From Branchinecta lynchi (lineage: Eukaryota; Arthropoda; Branchiopoda; Anostraca; Branchinectidae), in contig JAKZAP010000014.1 in assembly GCA_023053575.1 (NCBI GenBank), positions 14,534,938 to 14,598,937 on the forward strand: 64,000 nt of DNA, in the 5' to 3' direction. Under the pieces are notes generated by a model that was not told the origin of the DNA, searched no databases, and was given only the letters and a program-made list of their open reading frames with translations. This document shows positions 23,062-34,115 of the stretch, piece by piece (position 1 is the stretch's first letter; each line of letters starts with the position of its first letter). Made by a program: the position numbers and the translations under genes.

Positions 23062-23638
23062 AACCTTGTATATGAGTTAATCCCAAAACAACAGTTAAAC
23101 TCCTCGGTTTGTTAATTGATGATGACCTTAAGTGGAGTTCTCACATACAGTATATTACTCGAAAAGCAGCACCTCTCCTCAAGTCGTTCGCGGTTCTGAG
23201 GCAGACGTTTTGCAATTCCGTCGCGAGATTTGCGCAGTATTTACTGCACGTACATCCGGCATTGCGTTGAGTATGCTTGTCCGGCTTGGCACTCAGGACT
23301 CACCAACCCACAGACCGATAGACTAGAAGCCATCCAAAAAAGGGCTGTTAAGATTATGCTCGGCCCGGGTTATCTTTCTTATGCATGGCCTGGTCAAGCC
23401 TGACCTGCCAACCCTTGCTGAAAGGCGGCATCAACTGACAATAGCGTTCGGGAGCAAGTGTCTGGCATCACATGCGTATTGCGCCATTCTATCTGACTTT
23501 GAGACTACAGCAAATAGCAGGCCTAATAAGCGACAGAGACAGAGGGACGCTGATTCCCAGAGACCAGAAAGACCAGCCATAAACTCGACAGATCGTTACC
23601 TGAAATCTTATGTACCTTATTTTACCCAATATTTTTAA
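23062..23638 (+). pseudogene. Non-LTR retrotransposon reverse transcriptase, C-terminal fragment
   Basis: Conceptual translation gives the post-catalytic region of a non-LTR reverse transcriptase: KLLGLLIDDDLKW at about 23093, then a frameshifted stretch, then TDRLEAIQKRAVKIM, then LPTLAERR near 23410 and a basic C-terminus ending at TAA 23636-23638. The order (GLxID-xxLxW; LExIQKRAxKI; LPxLxxRR) is characteristic of the region after the fingers/palm in LINE elements. At least one frameshift separates the parts and the catalytic palm is missing. It is a dead 5'-truncated copy, from a different lineage than the element at 31822. Confidence 0.8.
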
Positions 23639-23819
23639 TCTAGTTAAGTCAAATTATTCGAGTTGTACGTGTAGATGAAATGTCTACATATGAAATTCTC
23701 ATATGTTATTTGCGTTAATGACGATCTAGTCCTAGCGTGTATAATACAAGCTATTAACGAAATAAAGTACATTATTATTAAAATGACAATCTTATCTATA
23801 ATTCAGATTTATCTAATCT

Positions 23820-23905
23820 TAGTCGAGATAAGATTAATCCCAGTAGCAAATACTGCAGTTGACTTTAATCCTAACTCGGAGAAAATCTTTACAGTTTGGT
23901 CATAG
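23820..23905 (+). repeat. Family Y repeat, copy 1
   Basis: GAGATAAGATTAATCCCAGT followed by AGCAAATACTGCAGTT and GACTTTAATC. The same segment occurs at 31739-31812, directly abutting the 3' end of the retrotransposon there. Confidence 0.75.
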
Positions 23906-23959
23906 GCCCTTAGAAATCACGAGAAATTATAGTTTGGTAAAAAGTAATTTAATTTTTTA

Positions 23960-24280
23960 ACTTGGCTGTGATGATGCGCGCTTTAAGTGCGCTAGAAAGT
24001 TATCTGTAAGTAAAACGGTTGAGGCCAAAATGATGATAGGCTCATCGGGACCATGAAAATGTATATTTTGCTCGAAAGTAGTTTTGTGCACTTTAAGGTT
24101 AACTTAATCATGGGCCCCTGGGGATCATAAATATCTATGGTTTAGCCAAACAAATTTCGTTTTCACTTTCCAGTTAAGATGCGCACTTGACGGGTGCTAG
24201 AAATTCATTCTTAAAGCACAACTCTTAGGCTAAAAATTCAGAAATTCATTCTTAAAGCATAAGTCTTAGGCTACTAGAAA
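23960..24280 (+). repeat. Family V repeat, second copy with tandem duplications
   Basis: Two successive V-like units (GATGCGCGCTTTAAG; GATGCGCACTTGACG), then a ~53-bp duplication around 24200-24285 (AGAAATTCATTCTTAAAGCA twice). Confidence 0.6.
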
Positions 24281-24464
24281 TGATCTGTTCCCTATGAACT
24301 GGATCAGAAGGAAATGTTTCGAAGATACCATTACTTTCCACCTGCATTTAGCAATTTTCTTGTGATCCAGCCTCCTGCTATCCGAGGCGACGGCTGGACC
24401 CAAAACATTTGAAACTGAACGTCATGGTTAAAAAGTGGGAAAACTAAGCAAATAAACGAAGTAA

Positions 24465-24700
24465 AAAACAGAAGATCTTCATATAGTTGTGTGTGAAAGA
24501 GTTGTAAACGGACGTTGAAGATTCCGGAAAACTCTGCGTTGTGTAACGAGCAAAACCCGGCACGGCCGAAAAACCGCTACAAATTCGTAGGCACAAAACA
24601 AAACGATGGAGAAAGGTGGGTATTTTAGAGGCCCGTAATTCCATAAGGAAGCTAGTATATTATAGAAGGCAGAGTAAGCAAGAGGGGTCCTTAAGCAAAA
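24465..24700 (+). repeat. Family R repeat, second copy
   Basis: Its first 110 bp are nearly identical to 11236-11345. The rest (AAACCGCTACAAATTCGTAG, GCAAGAGGGGTCC) matches 54250-54380 more loosely. A V-like unit follows at 24770-24880. Confidence 0.7.
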
Positions 24701-24884
24701 CTCTTGCGGCACGAAGATCACGGGCCCTCGGGGATCATGATTTGTATCCTTGGGTCAAAAGTTGTTTTTTTTTTACTTGGCGGTACCGATGCGCACTTTA
24801 AGGGAGCTAGAAATAAATTTCTGAACAAAACCTTGAGGCTAAAATGATCACGGCTCATGGGTATCACGAAAAAGGCGCGAAGCG

Positions 24885-25255
24885 CCGGCAAACACAGAAG
24901 AAATAGAATTTTGTATGCTTTTGTCGAGCGTCGGTCGACTCGTCGGCACATCGACTTCCTTTTATACGCAAGAACTAAAGTCGTGGGAATATTTGTCGGG
25001 CAAAACAATGAAGAAATCGAACTCTGCATGCTTTTTGTCGGGCCTGATATTCTCTACGGCATATCTGGTTCTTTTTATACATAAAGAATACAGAAGAAAT
25101 AAAATGTGTATGCTTTTGCCGGGCATAGTCGACCTCGGGTCCTTTTATACGACAGAAATAAAAATCCTGTAGATATTTGTCGGGCAAAACACAGGAGGAA
25201 TCGAATTAGTCACGCTTTTGTCGGGACTTGGTATAGTCGTAGGCACATCGGGTTC
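24885..25255 (+). repeat. Tandem array of ~100-bp units
   Basis: Four diverged units, each with ACAGAAGAAATNGAAT, TGCTTTTGTCGGGC and TTCCTTTTTATACG, begin near 24889, 25002, 25086 and 25188. A family B end abuts on the right. Confidence 0.7.
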
Positions 25256-25328
25256 TTTTTGGGATCCCAAAACGTAAGTGGAGGGATACCTATGACATCG
25301 CAAAAGTTGTCCGTCTGTCCGTCCGTCT
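25255..25328 (-). repeat. Family B 3' end only
   Basis: TTTTTGGGATCCCAAAACGT, then the GTGGAGGGATACC block and (GTCCGTCT)n on this strand, the reverse of a family B tail. Nothing else of the element is present. The stretch 25329-25827 holds no recognised feature beyond short direct repeats around GCATTTGCC/GGATA motifs. Confidence 0.75.
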
Positions 25329-25827
25329 GATGGAAATGAAATGTAGCAAATATGTATGTGCTGTAATAAGTCAATCAAATCCGTACACACCGTTATTTGT
25401 TTAATATATTTGGCAAAAATTGTGCTCTTTCTTGCTCAGTTGCTTTTAAACCTCTTAAGTTATAAAGAGTCTTAATGCCAGGATATCCAAATCCAAAGAT
25501 TTGATCCAGAGATTTGCAACAGAATGTGCAGAGCAGTCTAACAGAAATGAATTGAGAGTTGTTGGCTCCCATTTGGAGGAGTGTTTGGTTTCTGAATTTT
25601 GCATACCCAACGCCAAATGCTGGATATGTCTAGCATTTGCCTAATAGTGGATACACTCTGCCAAATATTGGATACTCTAAACCAGTAAAATACTGAACGA
25701 TGATTTGAGTGAAGCTCAGAAATCAAATAGTCAGAATTCACCGATAGTACAGTAAGTGGAGTATTGTATGTCAGCATCAGGGTAGTAACAAGTATCCGGC
25801 ATTCAGGGTATCAAGCGTTTGGCATAC

Positions 25828-26036
25828 AGGAGGTGTATCCCACCTCAAACTTATACAACCTCGAACCTGGCCTAAATAGGTTGAAAGGATATTTCATTGC
25901 AGTCCTAATCACGTCCGAACTGTCAAGCAGGAAACCCTGAATGACCTAGCAACTGTTTTGGACTGCACAGAAGTTCCCTTGTAAGATTTTCAGACCAAGT
26001 TCGAGGTTATATAAATTCAAGGTTGGATCCTGTAGG
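25828..26036. mobile_element. Family H MITE, copy 1
   Basis: The left end AGGAGGTGTATCCCACCTC and right end AAGGTTGGATCCTGTAGG are diverged inverted repeats. CCTCGAACCTGGCCTAAAT near the left end is shared with 40012-40190. The stretch 26037-26614 holds nothing recognised. Confidence 0.65.
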
Positions 26037-26614
26037 GTATGCCCAATGCTAGATATACCCAGCATTTAGCATAGCGGATCCAAAAATCAGGGGTTTATGG
26101 TTGACTGGTGCAAAGTCTATGCAAATACTGTTGCACATCTGCAGCGATTACTTTAACTCAATCTGGATAGGCTACAAGTCGTTGGAAGCATAACTTTTTA
26201 GCGAAAGATGAAACGAATAGCCAAATATGTGAATTTAAAATTACAAACTTGTATTAAAGGAATAATAATAATTGATGCATCACAGTTAGTTTTATACAAA
26301 GTTTCGCCTGTGGCGCATTTCGTAGTAGGATTATTCTCTATTTGGGAGTACGGTGTTTCATTTGGTTAGCGTTTTAGGATTGAAGTTCTTGGGGGTTTGA
26401 AACACATTAAAAGAAACATATTAATATGGTAGGTATAGCAACAAATTTTCGCCTACGCCGCTTACTTTAACATTTTATGCGCATAGTCATTGACAGTGTC
26501 ACTTTTAGGGGAAAGTTGAACGGAAAAGCAGAAAATGTGAATCTGAATACGAATTTACATTAAAAAAATAATCGCAATTGCATTACAATTCGTTTTACAC
26601 TGGCTCTGTTCTAT

Positions 26615-27070
26615 AATTGCATTTTTGTCTCTGTTCTGTTCTCTGTTTTCTCTGTTTTATATTTTTCCCATTTTTCTCAAAACACGGAACACGCTGTTTC
26701 TCATTTTCCCGTTTTTTTACGCTGTTCTGTGTTCCATGTTCTCTGTTCCGCTGTCTGTTTTGCAAAACACGGAACTTGCTCTCCTAGCATGTTTTATCAC
26801 TGTTCAGATAGAAAATTGCAGAGAGATTCTCAGATAGAAAAGAAAGAATTGCAGAAGTTTGGAGGATAAAGCGGGATCCTAAAGTATGGTCGTTTTGCAA
26901 TATAGTTTGCAATTTAACAGATTTCCGCTTATGACATACTCAGTATCCTAAATTTGCGTTTTCGTCAGAACAGCGACAAAACACGGAACAGCGTAAGCAA
27001 AACACAGATTTATACCCAAACCAGACAACTGTGAACACAGAACACGGAACAAGAACCAGAGAAAAAAAAC
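26615..27070. repeat. Simple-motif repeat in two opposite orientations
   Basis: Left part: repeated TGTTCTGTGTTCC/CTCTGTT motifs. Right part (26965-27070): the reverse complement AACACGGAACA motif. The arms could pair partly; sequence between them is unremarkable. Confidence 0.55.
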
Positions 27071-28488
27071 GCAACTTAAGCTGGCAGGAAATGTACGCCG
27101 TTGCCGCGAAGGTGCAACAGCATGTTTTGTCAGCACATTTTTTAGTCCGTCGGCACAAACTGGTCATCCCCCCCAAAGGTAAAAGGCTAGTTACGCCCCC
27201 CCTGAGCAGCCCCTGAGCATTGGAAAATCATTTTTGCTCAACCTTCCATTTTCAATTTTCTTCTACCTTTTGTGGATTTAATTACGCTACCAGGTTAACG
27301 CGAATAATGTAGCTTGACAGTGACCTGACAGTGACCATTTGAGCCAGCATGTTACTGTTGCATGCTTCTGCACCTCTTTTGCTTTGTTTTGTGCCAGTCA
27401 ATCCTTCAAAGAAGGAATGGAAGTAAGTTTATGACAGTTGATATTAATTAATTCGGTCAAGGGATGGATGTATTTTCACGTTCTAAATGCGATCCTTGTG
27501 CGGGGGTGGTGCTGGGGTGATGCAAATAATATAGACAGGTGGCATATACAGCAAGGTATCCTGTACTTTGTTCTGACCCTGTTCTGACCTGACATGGACC
27601 TGACCAAGAGCTGACTACTATAATCTGTACAGTGCAGTCTTGGGCTAAATGGTAGAATGAAGATCCAAATGATCCAAATGACCTATTCTCATGTTTTCAC
27701 TGCCCTTAATTCAGCCTTAGTCAGGCCTTAGGTTACTTGGTTTAGTTTATTCTTAGGCCTTAGTTACCTAGCTACTTCATACTTTGGCTAACTGATAGTC
27801 ACTGATAGTTTGCTTCTTTAGACTTTATTCCAGTCTAGTCTGATCTAGTCTAGTACATAAGCCATTTTTGTTAGCCATTGAAAAATGGGGTGGCATACTG
27901 GCATAGCAAGTTAGTCACAGCAAGACCTCTACTGTACATAGCCTGTAGCCTAGGTTCTGCAAAGGCTATTGTATGAATGTAGGCTATGCTGACCAGGAAG
28001 ACACTAGAAAATGTGAAATGGAAGTTTGAAACTTACCTTAAGCCAGGCTAATCAATGTATTTTTGTTACTTTCCCAGTTTTATTTACATTTAACCCTTTA
28101 GTAAGCAGTGTTGCCAATTCCCATGACACTTGCTCGTAATCAGTGTTGCCATTTGACTCAAATAAAATGCACTATCCAAGTACCAAAAAGGTACTACCAG
28201 AGGAGAAAATGTACTACCTAAAAAAAAATTTTAAGCGTGTTGCGCTTCGCGCAACACGCGCATTGTCTTCCCCTGCCGCTACTGTAAATGCCTTTAGCAC
28301 GACCCTATAAATATGGCCTGAATCGAACCTTCGTCAAAACTAGGGTTTTTCCTACTTGAACGAATTCCGGTTAGGTAAAATCTATAGAAATATTATATCA
28401 TTTCTTACAACAGAAAGCGAAATCATCATCTTTTCTCCTCTTCTTGTCTGTTCTTGCAGATTGGCCTATTGCAATTAGGAGACAAGGG
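27071..28488. other. No confident feature
   Basis: No recognised exon or shared family. Two CAGTGTTGCCA starts near 28107 and 28141 resemble the left end of the hAT-type MITE at 6943, but no matching right end was found. Confidence 0.4.
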
Positions 28489-28665
28489 CAGGGGCGTCAC
28501 GACTGGGGGGGGGGGCGCGCCCCCCCCCCCCCCCCCCCCCAGTGTTGTCGGCCAGTCGGTAAAAGTAAGCGAGTCTGCGCGAAGCGGCGCGATTTTTCAT
28601 CAAAACAGTTGATTTTTTTCATGAAAACAGTCGGTTATTCTGACTGTTAGTTATTCTGATACCGT
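28489..28665 (+). mobile_element. Family D MITE, 3'-truncated copy
   Basis: Left end CAGGGGCGTCACGACTGGG, G-run and C-run, then GGCCAGTCGGTAAAA and GAAAACAGTCGGTTATTCTG as in 53399-53730. The right half is replaced by a family B head in minus orientation. Confidence 0.75.
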
Positions 28666-28667
28666 CT

Positions 28668-28763
28668 TTTTTTTCTTCTTGAGCGAAAGGAGCGAAGAGA
28701 AGACCCAGTTGTCTGGATCAAATATTAGATTTTTGGGATCCCATCGAAACTTTTGGTCTTGTT
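28668..28763 (-). repeat. Family B head only
   Basis: GAAGACCCAGTTGTCTGGAT ... GGGATCCCATCG ... TTTTGGTCTTGTT is the reverse complement of the family B head. Downstream, 28795-28960, the motif AAGTGTCA recurs seven or more times. Confidence 0.75.
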
Positions 28764-29241
28764 GTATACTAATCAAAGTAGAGTACACGTTTTGGGGGCA
28801 GTAATCTGTCACTTTATTAAAGCAAATAAAAAAGTGCCTTTCTGACCTAAAAAGTGTCATTAAGAAAAGGTGTCACTTTCAGAGAAAAAGTGTCATGGTG
28901 TCAAACAGAGGCAAAAAGTGTCAAAAAGCACCAAAAGTGTCACTTGGTAACACTTTTAGAAAGTAACTCTTGCTGTTGGATGCTGTTGCTATATGAGGAA
29001 TAAACACAATAGTCATAACACAAACGGACCGGGAGTCTGGGAATGAGATGCATCTGCAAACCAGCTAGAACTGGAAACACAGAGAGCAGGAGTCGTGGGT
29101 AATTTACACCCTTGAAGCTCAACTGAAAAGTCAGTTTCTGAATTATTTTGTCTGTGTTGAGGGACTATTATTTTGTTCGTCATAATCAGTGCCCGACGTG
29201 CCCGAATAAAATCCTCCACGTCCAAAGGTTTGCGTTCATAG

Positions 29242-29406
29242 AATTCTAAACTCGATGATGGTCTTGATCAGCTCTCAAACCTTGACAAAGCAATAGAATT
29301 GGGTTTGGGTCTCCTTCCCGCTATACAAAATTTTAGCAGACAGCTGCGTCAAGAAATTGCATCTAACATATATGCTTTTCGAGATATCTTTGACGCTACA
29401 CTGTAA
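29242..29406 (+). CDS. Possible terminal coding exon, unknown protein
   Basis: After a TTCATAG acceptor-like site the frame reads 54 codons to TAA at 29404-29406. The product looks like an amphipathic helical C-terminus (LDQLSNLDKAIELGLGLLP, then IASNIYAFRDIFDATL). No family recognised and no upstream exon identified. A minus-strand open frame (29013-29225) also looks coding, so the strand is uncertain. A family A element begins 2 bp after the stop. It may equally be a relic of an element. Confidence 0.3.
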   Translation, partial: NSKLDDGLDQLSNLDKAIELGLGLLPAIQNFSRQLRQEIASNIYAFRDIFDATL

Positions 29407-29407
29407 A

Positions 29408-30489
29408 AACAAGAGCTACGAGCTCATATGGCACTTGTTACGAGTAGGCACGGCTAGGTTATGTCAATGATATATCTAATGTTTGCTAGGTGTCCAAGTT
29501 TCATCTCGATCCCTCCACTCATAGCGTTTCCCAAGATTTCCGGTTGCCCCCTCCAGCTCCCCCCAAAAGTCACCGGATCCGGTCCGGATTTTAAGTGGGT
29601 CGTCTGAGGCATGAGGTCGTTCCAAACATCAAGTTTCATCGAGATCCGGTCACCCGTTCAAAAGTTATAAATACCTCAAGATTCCGGATTCCCCCTCCCT
29701 CCACTCCCCCGACAGTGCCCGAATCGGCTCGGTCATGTCAATGATGTATCTAGTGTTTTCTAGGTGTCTTCCCACCAAGTTTGATCTCGATCCCTCAACT
29801 CATAGCGTTTCCCAAGATTTCCGGTTGCCTCCTCCAGCTCCCCCCAAAAGTCACCGGATCCGGTCCGGATTTTAAGTGGGTCGTCTGAGGCATGAGGTCT
29901 TTCCAAATATCAAGTTCCATCGAGATCCGATCACCCGTTCAAAAGTTATAAATACTTCAAGATTCCGGATTCCCCCTCCCTCCACTCCCCCCACAGTACC
30001 CGAATCGGCTCGGTTATGTCAATGATGTATCTAGTGTTTGCTAGGTGTCTTCCCACCAAGTTTCATCTCGATCCCTCCACTCATAGCGTTCCCCAAGATT
30101 TCCGGTTGCCCCCTCCAGCCCCCCCCCCCCCCCCCCCCCCAAAAAAAAAGTCACTGGATCCCGTCCGGATTTTAAATGGGTTGTCTGAGGCATGAGATCT
30201 TTCCAAATATCAAGTTTCATCGAGATCCGATCACCCGTTCAAAAGTTATAAATACCTCAGGATTCCGGATTCCCCCCTCCCTCCACTCCCCCCACGGTGC
30301 TCGGATGGGGGAAGTGACTATTTCCAACATAATTATTTGGGGTCCCTGATACGCCTGCCAAGTTTTATCGTCCTAGCTTATGTGGAAGTGCCCGAAACTA
30401 GCAAAACCTGGACAGACCGACAGACCGACGGACGGACAGAAATTGCGATCGCTATATGGCACTTGGCCGAAGGGCAAGTGCCATAAAAA
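29408..30489 (+). repeat. Family A element, complete copy
   Basis: The best complete copy. Head AACAAGAGCTACGAGCTC, then ATATGGCACTTG. The core has three ~282-bp units (GTTTCATCTCGATCCCTCC near 29497 and again near 30060; a GTTTGATCTCG variant near 29781). A unique right part has CAAGTTTTATCGTCCTAGC, followed by the tract GACCGACAGACCGACGGAC and GCGATCGC. The terminal hairpin follows, and then an A-run. No coding frame. Confidence 0.88.
30455..30485 (+). other. Family A terminal hairpin
   Basis: Perfect 11-bp stem TATGGCACTTG / CAAGTGCCATA with a 9-base loop (GCCGAAGGG), followed by AAAAA. The left strand of the stem repeats the ATATGGCACTTG found at the head of the element. Equivalent hairpins lie at 11204-11234 (one mismatch) and 20119-20149 (different loop). 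Confidence 0.85.
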
Positions 30490-30506
30490 TTCTTGTAATA
30501 ATTTAA

Positions 30507-31665
30507 CAGTGTCTATCGTTCCCCTATCTGATAATCGATACTCCACACGCTATTGCTCCCCGTTTGTCAGGGAGTCGATGTGTCACTTGTGTCAGGAGCT
30601 AATGTTCCCGACAGATCGAGGGATCGACTTGCCCAGGGCTAATCTTCCCCGCCAAGTCGGGGAATCGAGGCGTGAGGGGCTAATGTTCCCCGACATGCAA
30701 ATATTGATTTTGTTGAGTTGAGGTCGGGGACTCCAAAGGCCAGGGGCTAATGTTCCCTCATAATCAAATAATTAATTTTGAGATCGGGGAATCGAAGTGT
30801 GAGGGGCTAATGTTCCCCGACATGCAAATATTGATTTTGTGGAGTTGAGGTCGGGGAATCCAAATGTCAGGGGCTAATGTTTCCCTCATAATCGAATAAT
30901 CAATTTTGACATTGGAAATCGAAGTGTGAGGGGCTAATGTTCCCTCGCATGCAAATATTGATTTTGTTGAGTTGAGATCGAGGGATCCAATTGCCAGGAG
31001 CTAACGTTCCCCGATAAGCAAAGATGGTTTTGGAGGTCGGGGAATAGAACCATCCAGAGCTAATGTTCCCGCTTTATCAAATGGCCTGGCACTTGGATTT
31101 CCCCACCTCAACTCAGCAAAATCAGTGTTTGCATGTCGGGGAACATTAGCCAATGAAACTTCGATTCCCCGACCTCAACAACCATAATTGCTCATCGGGG
31201 AACATTAGCCCCTGGCATTTGGATTCTCCGACTCAACTCAACAAAATCAGTATTTCCATGTCGCGGAACATTAGCCCTCGCACTACAGTTCCCCGATCTA
31301 AGAATCGATTATTTGCATGTCGGGGATCATTAACCCCTGGCATTTGGATTCCCCGACCTCAACTCATCAAAATCAATATTTGCATGTCGAGGAACATTAG
31401 CCCATCACACCTCGATTCCCCGATCTCTAGATCGATTGTTTGATTATGCGGGAGATTATTCCCTGAGTTGATTATTCCCTGAGTACTCTGGGAATGTTAG
31501 CCCAGGGCACATCGATTCCCCGACTTGGCGGGGAAGATTGACCCTGGGCAAGTGGATTCCTCGATATGTTGGGGAACATTAGCTCCTGACACAGCGATTC
31601 CCGGACAAACGGGGAACAATAGCCTTTGAAGTATCGATTCGCAGATAGGGGAACGATAGACACTG
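30507..31665. mobile_element. Foldback element with two ~570-bp arms of tandem sub-repeats
   Basis: The outer ends are a perfect 24-bp inverted repeat (starts CAGTGTCTATCGTTCC at 30507; its complement ends at 31665). Inside, the left arm carries about nine ~60-65-bp units with GGGGCTAATGTTCCCCGA. The right arm carries the same units reversed (TCGGGGAACATTAGCCCC). The arms meet near 31070-31090. Unit order matches across the arms (AAATATTGATTTTGT blocks alternate with CTCATAATCGAATAAT blocks). There is no coding frame. Flanking target duplication is not clear (TTTAA left, CCTAA right). Confidence 0.9.
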
Positions 31666-31738
31666 CCTAATGCTACTGGGAATATTGGGATTAATTACTC
31701 TTGTCTCAAAAAAAAAAAATCTTATCTCTGATTCGGTA

Positions 31739-31812
31739 TAATCTTATCTCAATAGAGATAAGATTAATCCCAGTAGCAAATATTGCAGTTAACTTTAATC
31801 TTACTCGGAAAA
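31739..31812 (+). repeat. Family Y repeat, copy 2
   Basis: GAGATAAGATTAATCCCAGT then AGCAAATATTGCAGTT, as at 23820-23905. Its right end abuts the tail of the retrotransposon, which may have inserted into it. Confidence 0.75.
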
Positions 31813-31821
31813 CTTTTGATA

Positions 31822-34115
31822 GTTTCAGTTTCAGTTTCAGTTTCAGTTTCTTTATTAACAAAATTAAATAATACACTGTGAACTAACTACACCCTAAGAG
31901 AGCACTGCCCGTAACGGGTGACAGTATTCATTCATTTTTCAAGAAAAGAAATACAAGGAAAAGAAAAGAAAAAAGAAAAAAGAAAATAAGAGAAGAAGAA
32001 GGGAAAAGTAGAGAAAACAGACGTATATCAATCAAACAAAACATACAAAACAACTATCGGTAGAAAAAGTTCGGATCTAAATCAATATTTTCCAATAAGA
32101 AACTTTTAATCTTATTTTTGAATTCTGGTATACTATTAGCATTTTTCAAAGCATTTGGAAGGTAATTCCATATTTTTGGACCGGTAAATTTGATTGAAAA
32201 ACCAGATGACGTGAGACGTCTCATTTCTGTAACTAGTTCCGATGCATGTCGAGTATCATGTTGGTGAATTTCATCATTCCGTCGAAAAACCGACATAAAC
32301 GACTCAGGTGCGGTATTTGTGCTTACTTTGTATAAAGTTTCGGCAATTTTTTTTTCCCGAAGTCGAGCCACATTTAATATTTTAAGTTTTATTAATAACG
32401 GCTTCACACTCTGACGAGGCTCAAGCTTGCAAATAGCACGTATAGCTTTATTCTGAAGAATTTGGACTTGCTTCCATTCTGACTTATAATTTGAAGCCCA
32501 AATGCTTGTTCCATATAAAAGATAAGAATGGAATAGACTGAAATATAGGATCAGTAAAATTTTATGGGGGAAAATAAATTTCAGTCTATGGAGAACACCA
32601 ACAGCTCTTGACAGCTTCATATAAAGAAATTTAATGTGGATTGCCCAATCCAGCTTTTCATCAATTATTATGCCTAAATATTTAATGTGGTCTACTCGTT
32701 CAATTTCTTCGTGGTCGGCCGTATTTATCTTACTATCGTAGACTCGGTCATTTCCATGTTTAAAAATGATATACTTCGTCTTTTTTGTATTAAGGGAAAG
32801 CAACCGTTCTTCAAGGAATTCAGTTGTTGCCCGAAGGCAAACTTCAGCGTTTGTAATTAGTTGCTCACGGTTTTTATGCGTGAGAAATAATACAGTATCA
32901 TCCGCAAAACTTATTATATATGCAAAGGGTATATCAGCCGAAAGTTCATTCACATAAATTAAAAAAAGTAATGGTCCAAGGACCGATCCCTGGGGCACCC
33001 CACAAGTTATATCGAATGAATCTGATATGATGCCATTAGCAAGTATTTTACAACGTCTGTTTGTTAAATATGACCGAATCCATTCAAGAACCGTCAACTT
33101 TATCCCATATCCTTCTAACGTTCCAAGAAGGATGTCAAAATCAACACAGTCAAAAGCTTTTGTTAAATCCAGAAAGATCGCGAGGGAATATAAACCATCA
33201 TCTTGCGCTGCTTTTATATTCATTATAAGATCCGTAATTGCGAGTTCAGTTGATCTGTTCTTCCGAAATCCATATTGTTTATCAGAAAGAATTTTATTAG
33301 CTTCAAAATATTCATACAGTCTTTTTGCAGCAAGTTTTTCGTATATTTTCGAAAATATTGGAAGTAAGCTGATTGGTCGATAATTGTCAATTACTGTTGG
33401 GTCACCTCCTTTAAAAAGTGGGATTAATTTGGATTCCTTTAGTTTAGTAGGGAAAATACCTTCATCAAGGCTTCTGTTTATAAGGACTGCAAGAGGCTCA
33501 ATGATTGCTTGTTGTATTTTTTTTATTAGTTGCAAAGAAAGTCCATCTAGGCCCGTTGACCTTGTTCCTTTAATTTCACAAATGCATTTTTTTACTTCAT
33601 CACATGTAACAGATGGGAATTTCTGCATTTCCGCCATTGTCTGTTGTTTCTTTAGTTTTTGAGATGTTACCTTTGTAATTAGTGTTCTTTTTGATTTTGC
33701 ATTCGACAGTTTATCTTTTATTTTTTGTCCCATATTTACAAAAAATGAACCGAGAAGACTCGAAATTTCTTCCGGCGATTTTACTGAATTTTTTTCACTA
33801 ATCAGTTCTTTTATATGAAGTTTTTTTTCTGATTTATTTGGATCAATGACCGAATTAATTATCTGCCAAGTTTTCCTGGGGTTCCCGTTCGCATTTTTAA
33901 AACTATTTTGAAAATATGTTTCCTTTGCATTTCTTTTTAGCTGGTTTAACTTGTTTCTATATTCTTTAAACCGGTGAAAATTCTCTTCTGTCGGATCATT
34001 TATGTAATGTCTATAAAGAGTTTTGCGGTTGTTAACAGAAACGAGAAGTCCCTGTGTCATCCATGGTTTTCTGGGCAAATGCTTACGCTGTGGCTCTTTC
34101 ATCACAGGACAATGG
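31822..34115 (-). mobile_element. Non-LTR retrotransposon, 5'-truncated, with hexamer tail
   Basis: Reads on the minus strand. The coding part is followed by about 200 bp of 3' UTR. The UTR contains CCCGTTACGGGCAGTGCT and TTAATAAAG, then a 3' tail of about five GAAACT repeats (31822-31850). The 5' end is truncated in the linker after the endonuclease domain. Element-like protein begins near residue 50 of the frame, so the first ~150 bp of the open frame are probably flanking sequence. No target duplication found. Its reverse transcriptase resembles the Jockey/CR1 side of LINE diversity, which is an impression, not a phylogeny. Confidence 0.88.

Noticed and set aside
25938..26100. Apparent gene-like context around TATA/AT motifs
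   Set aside because: No exon or splice pair; the sequence belongs to or flanks the family H MITE.
32766..33662. Open frames of 63-118 codons antisense to the reverse transcriptase
   Set aside because: Shadow frames of the real coding strand; no motifs of their own.
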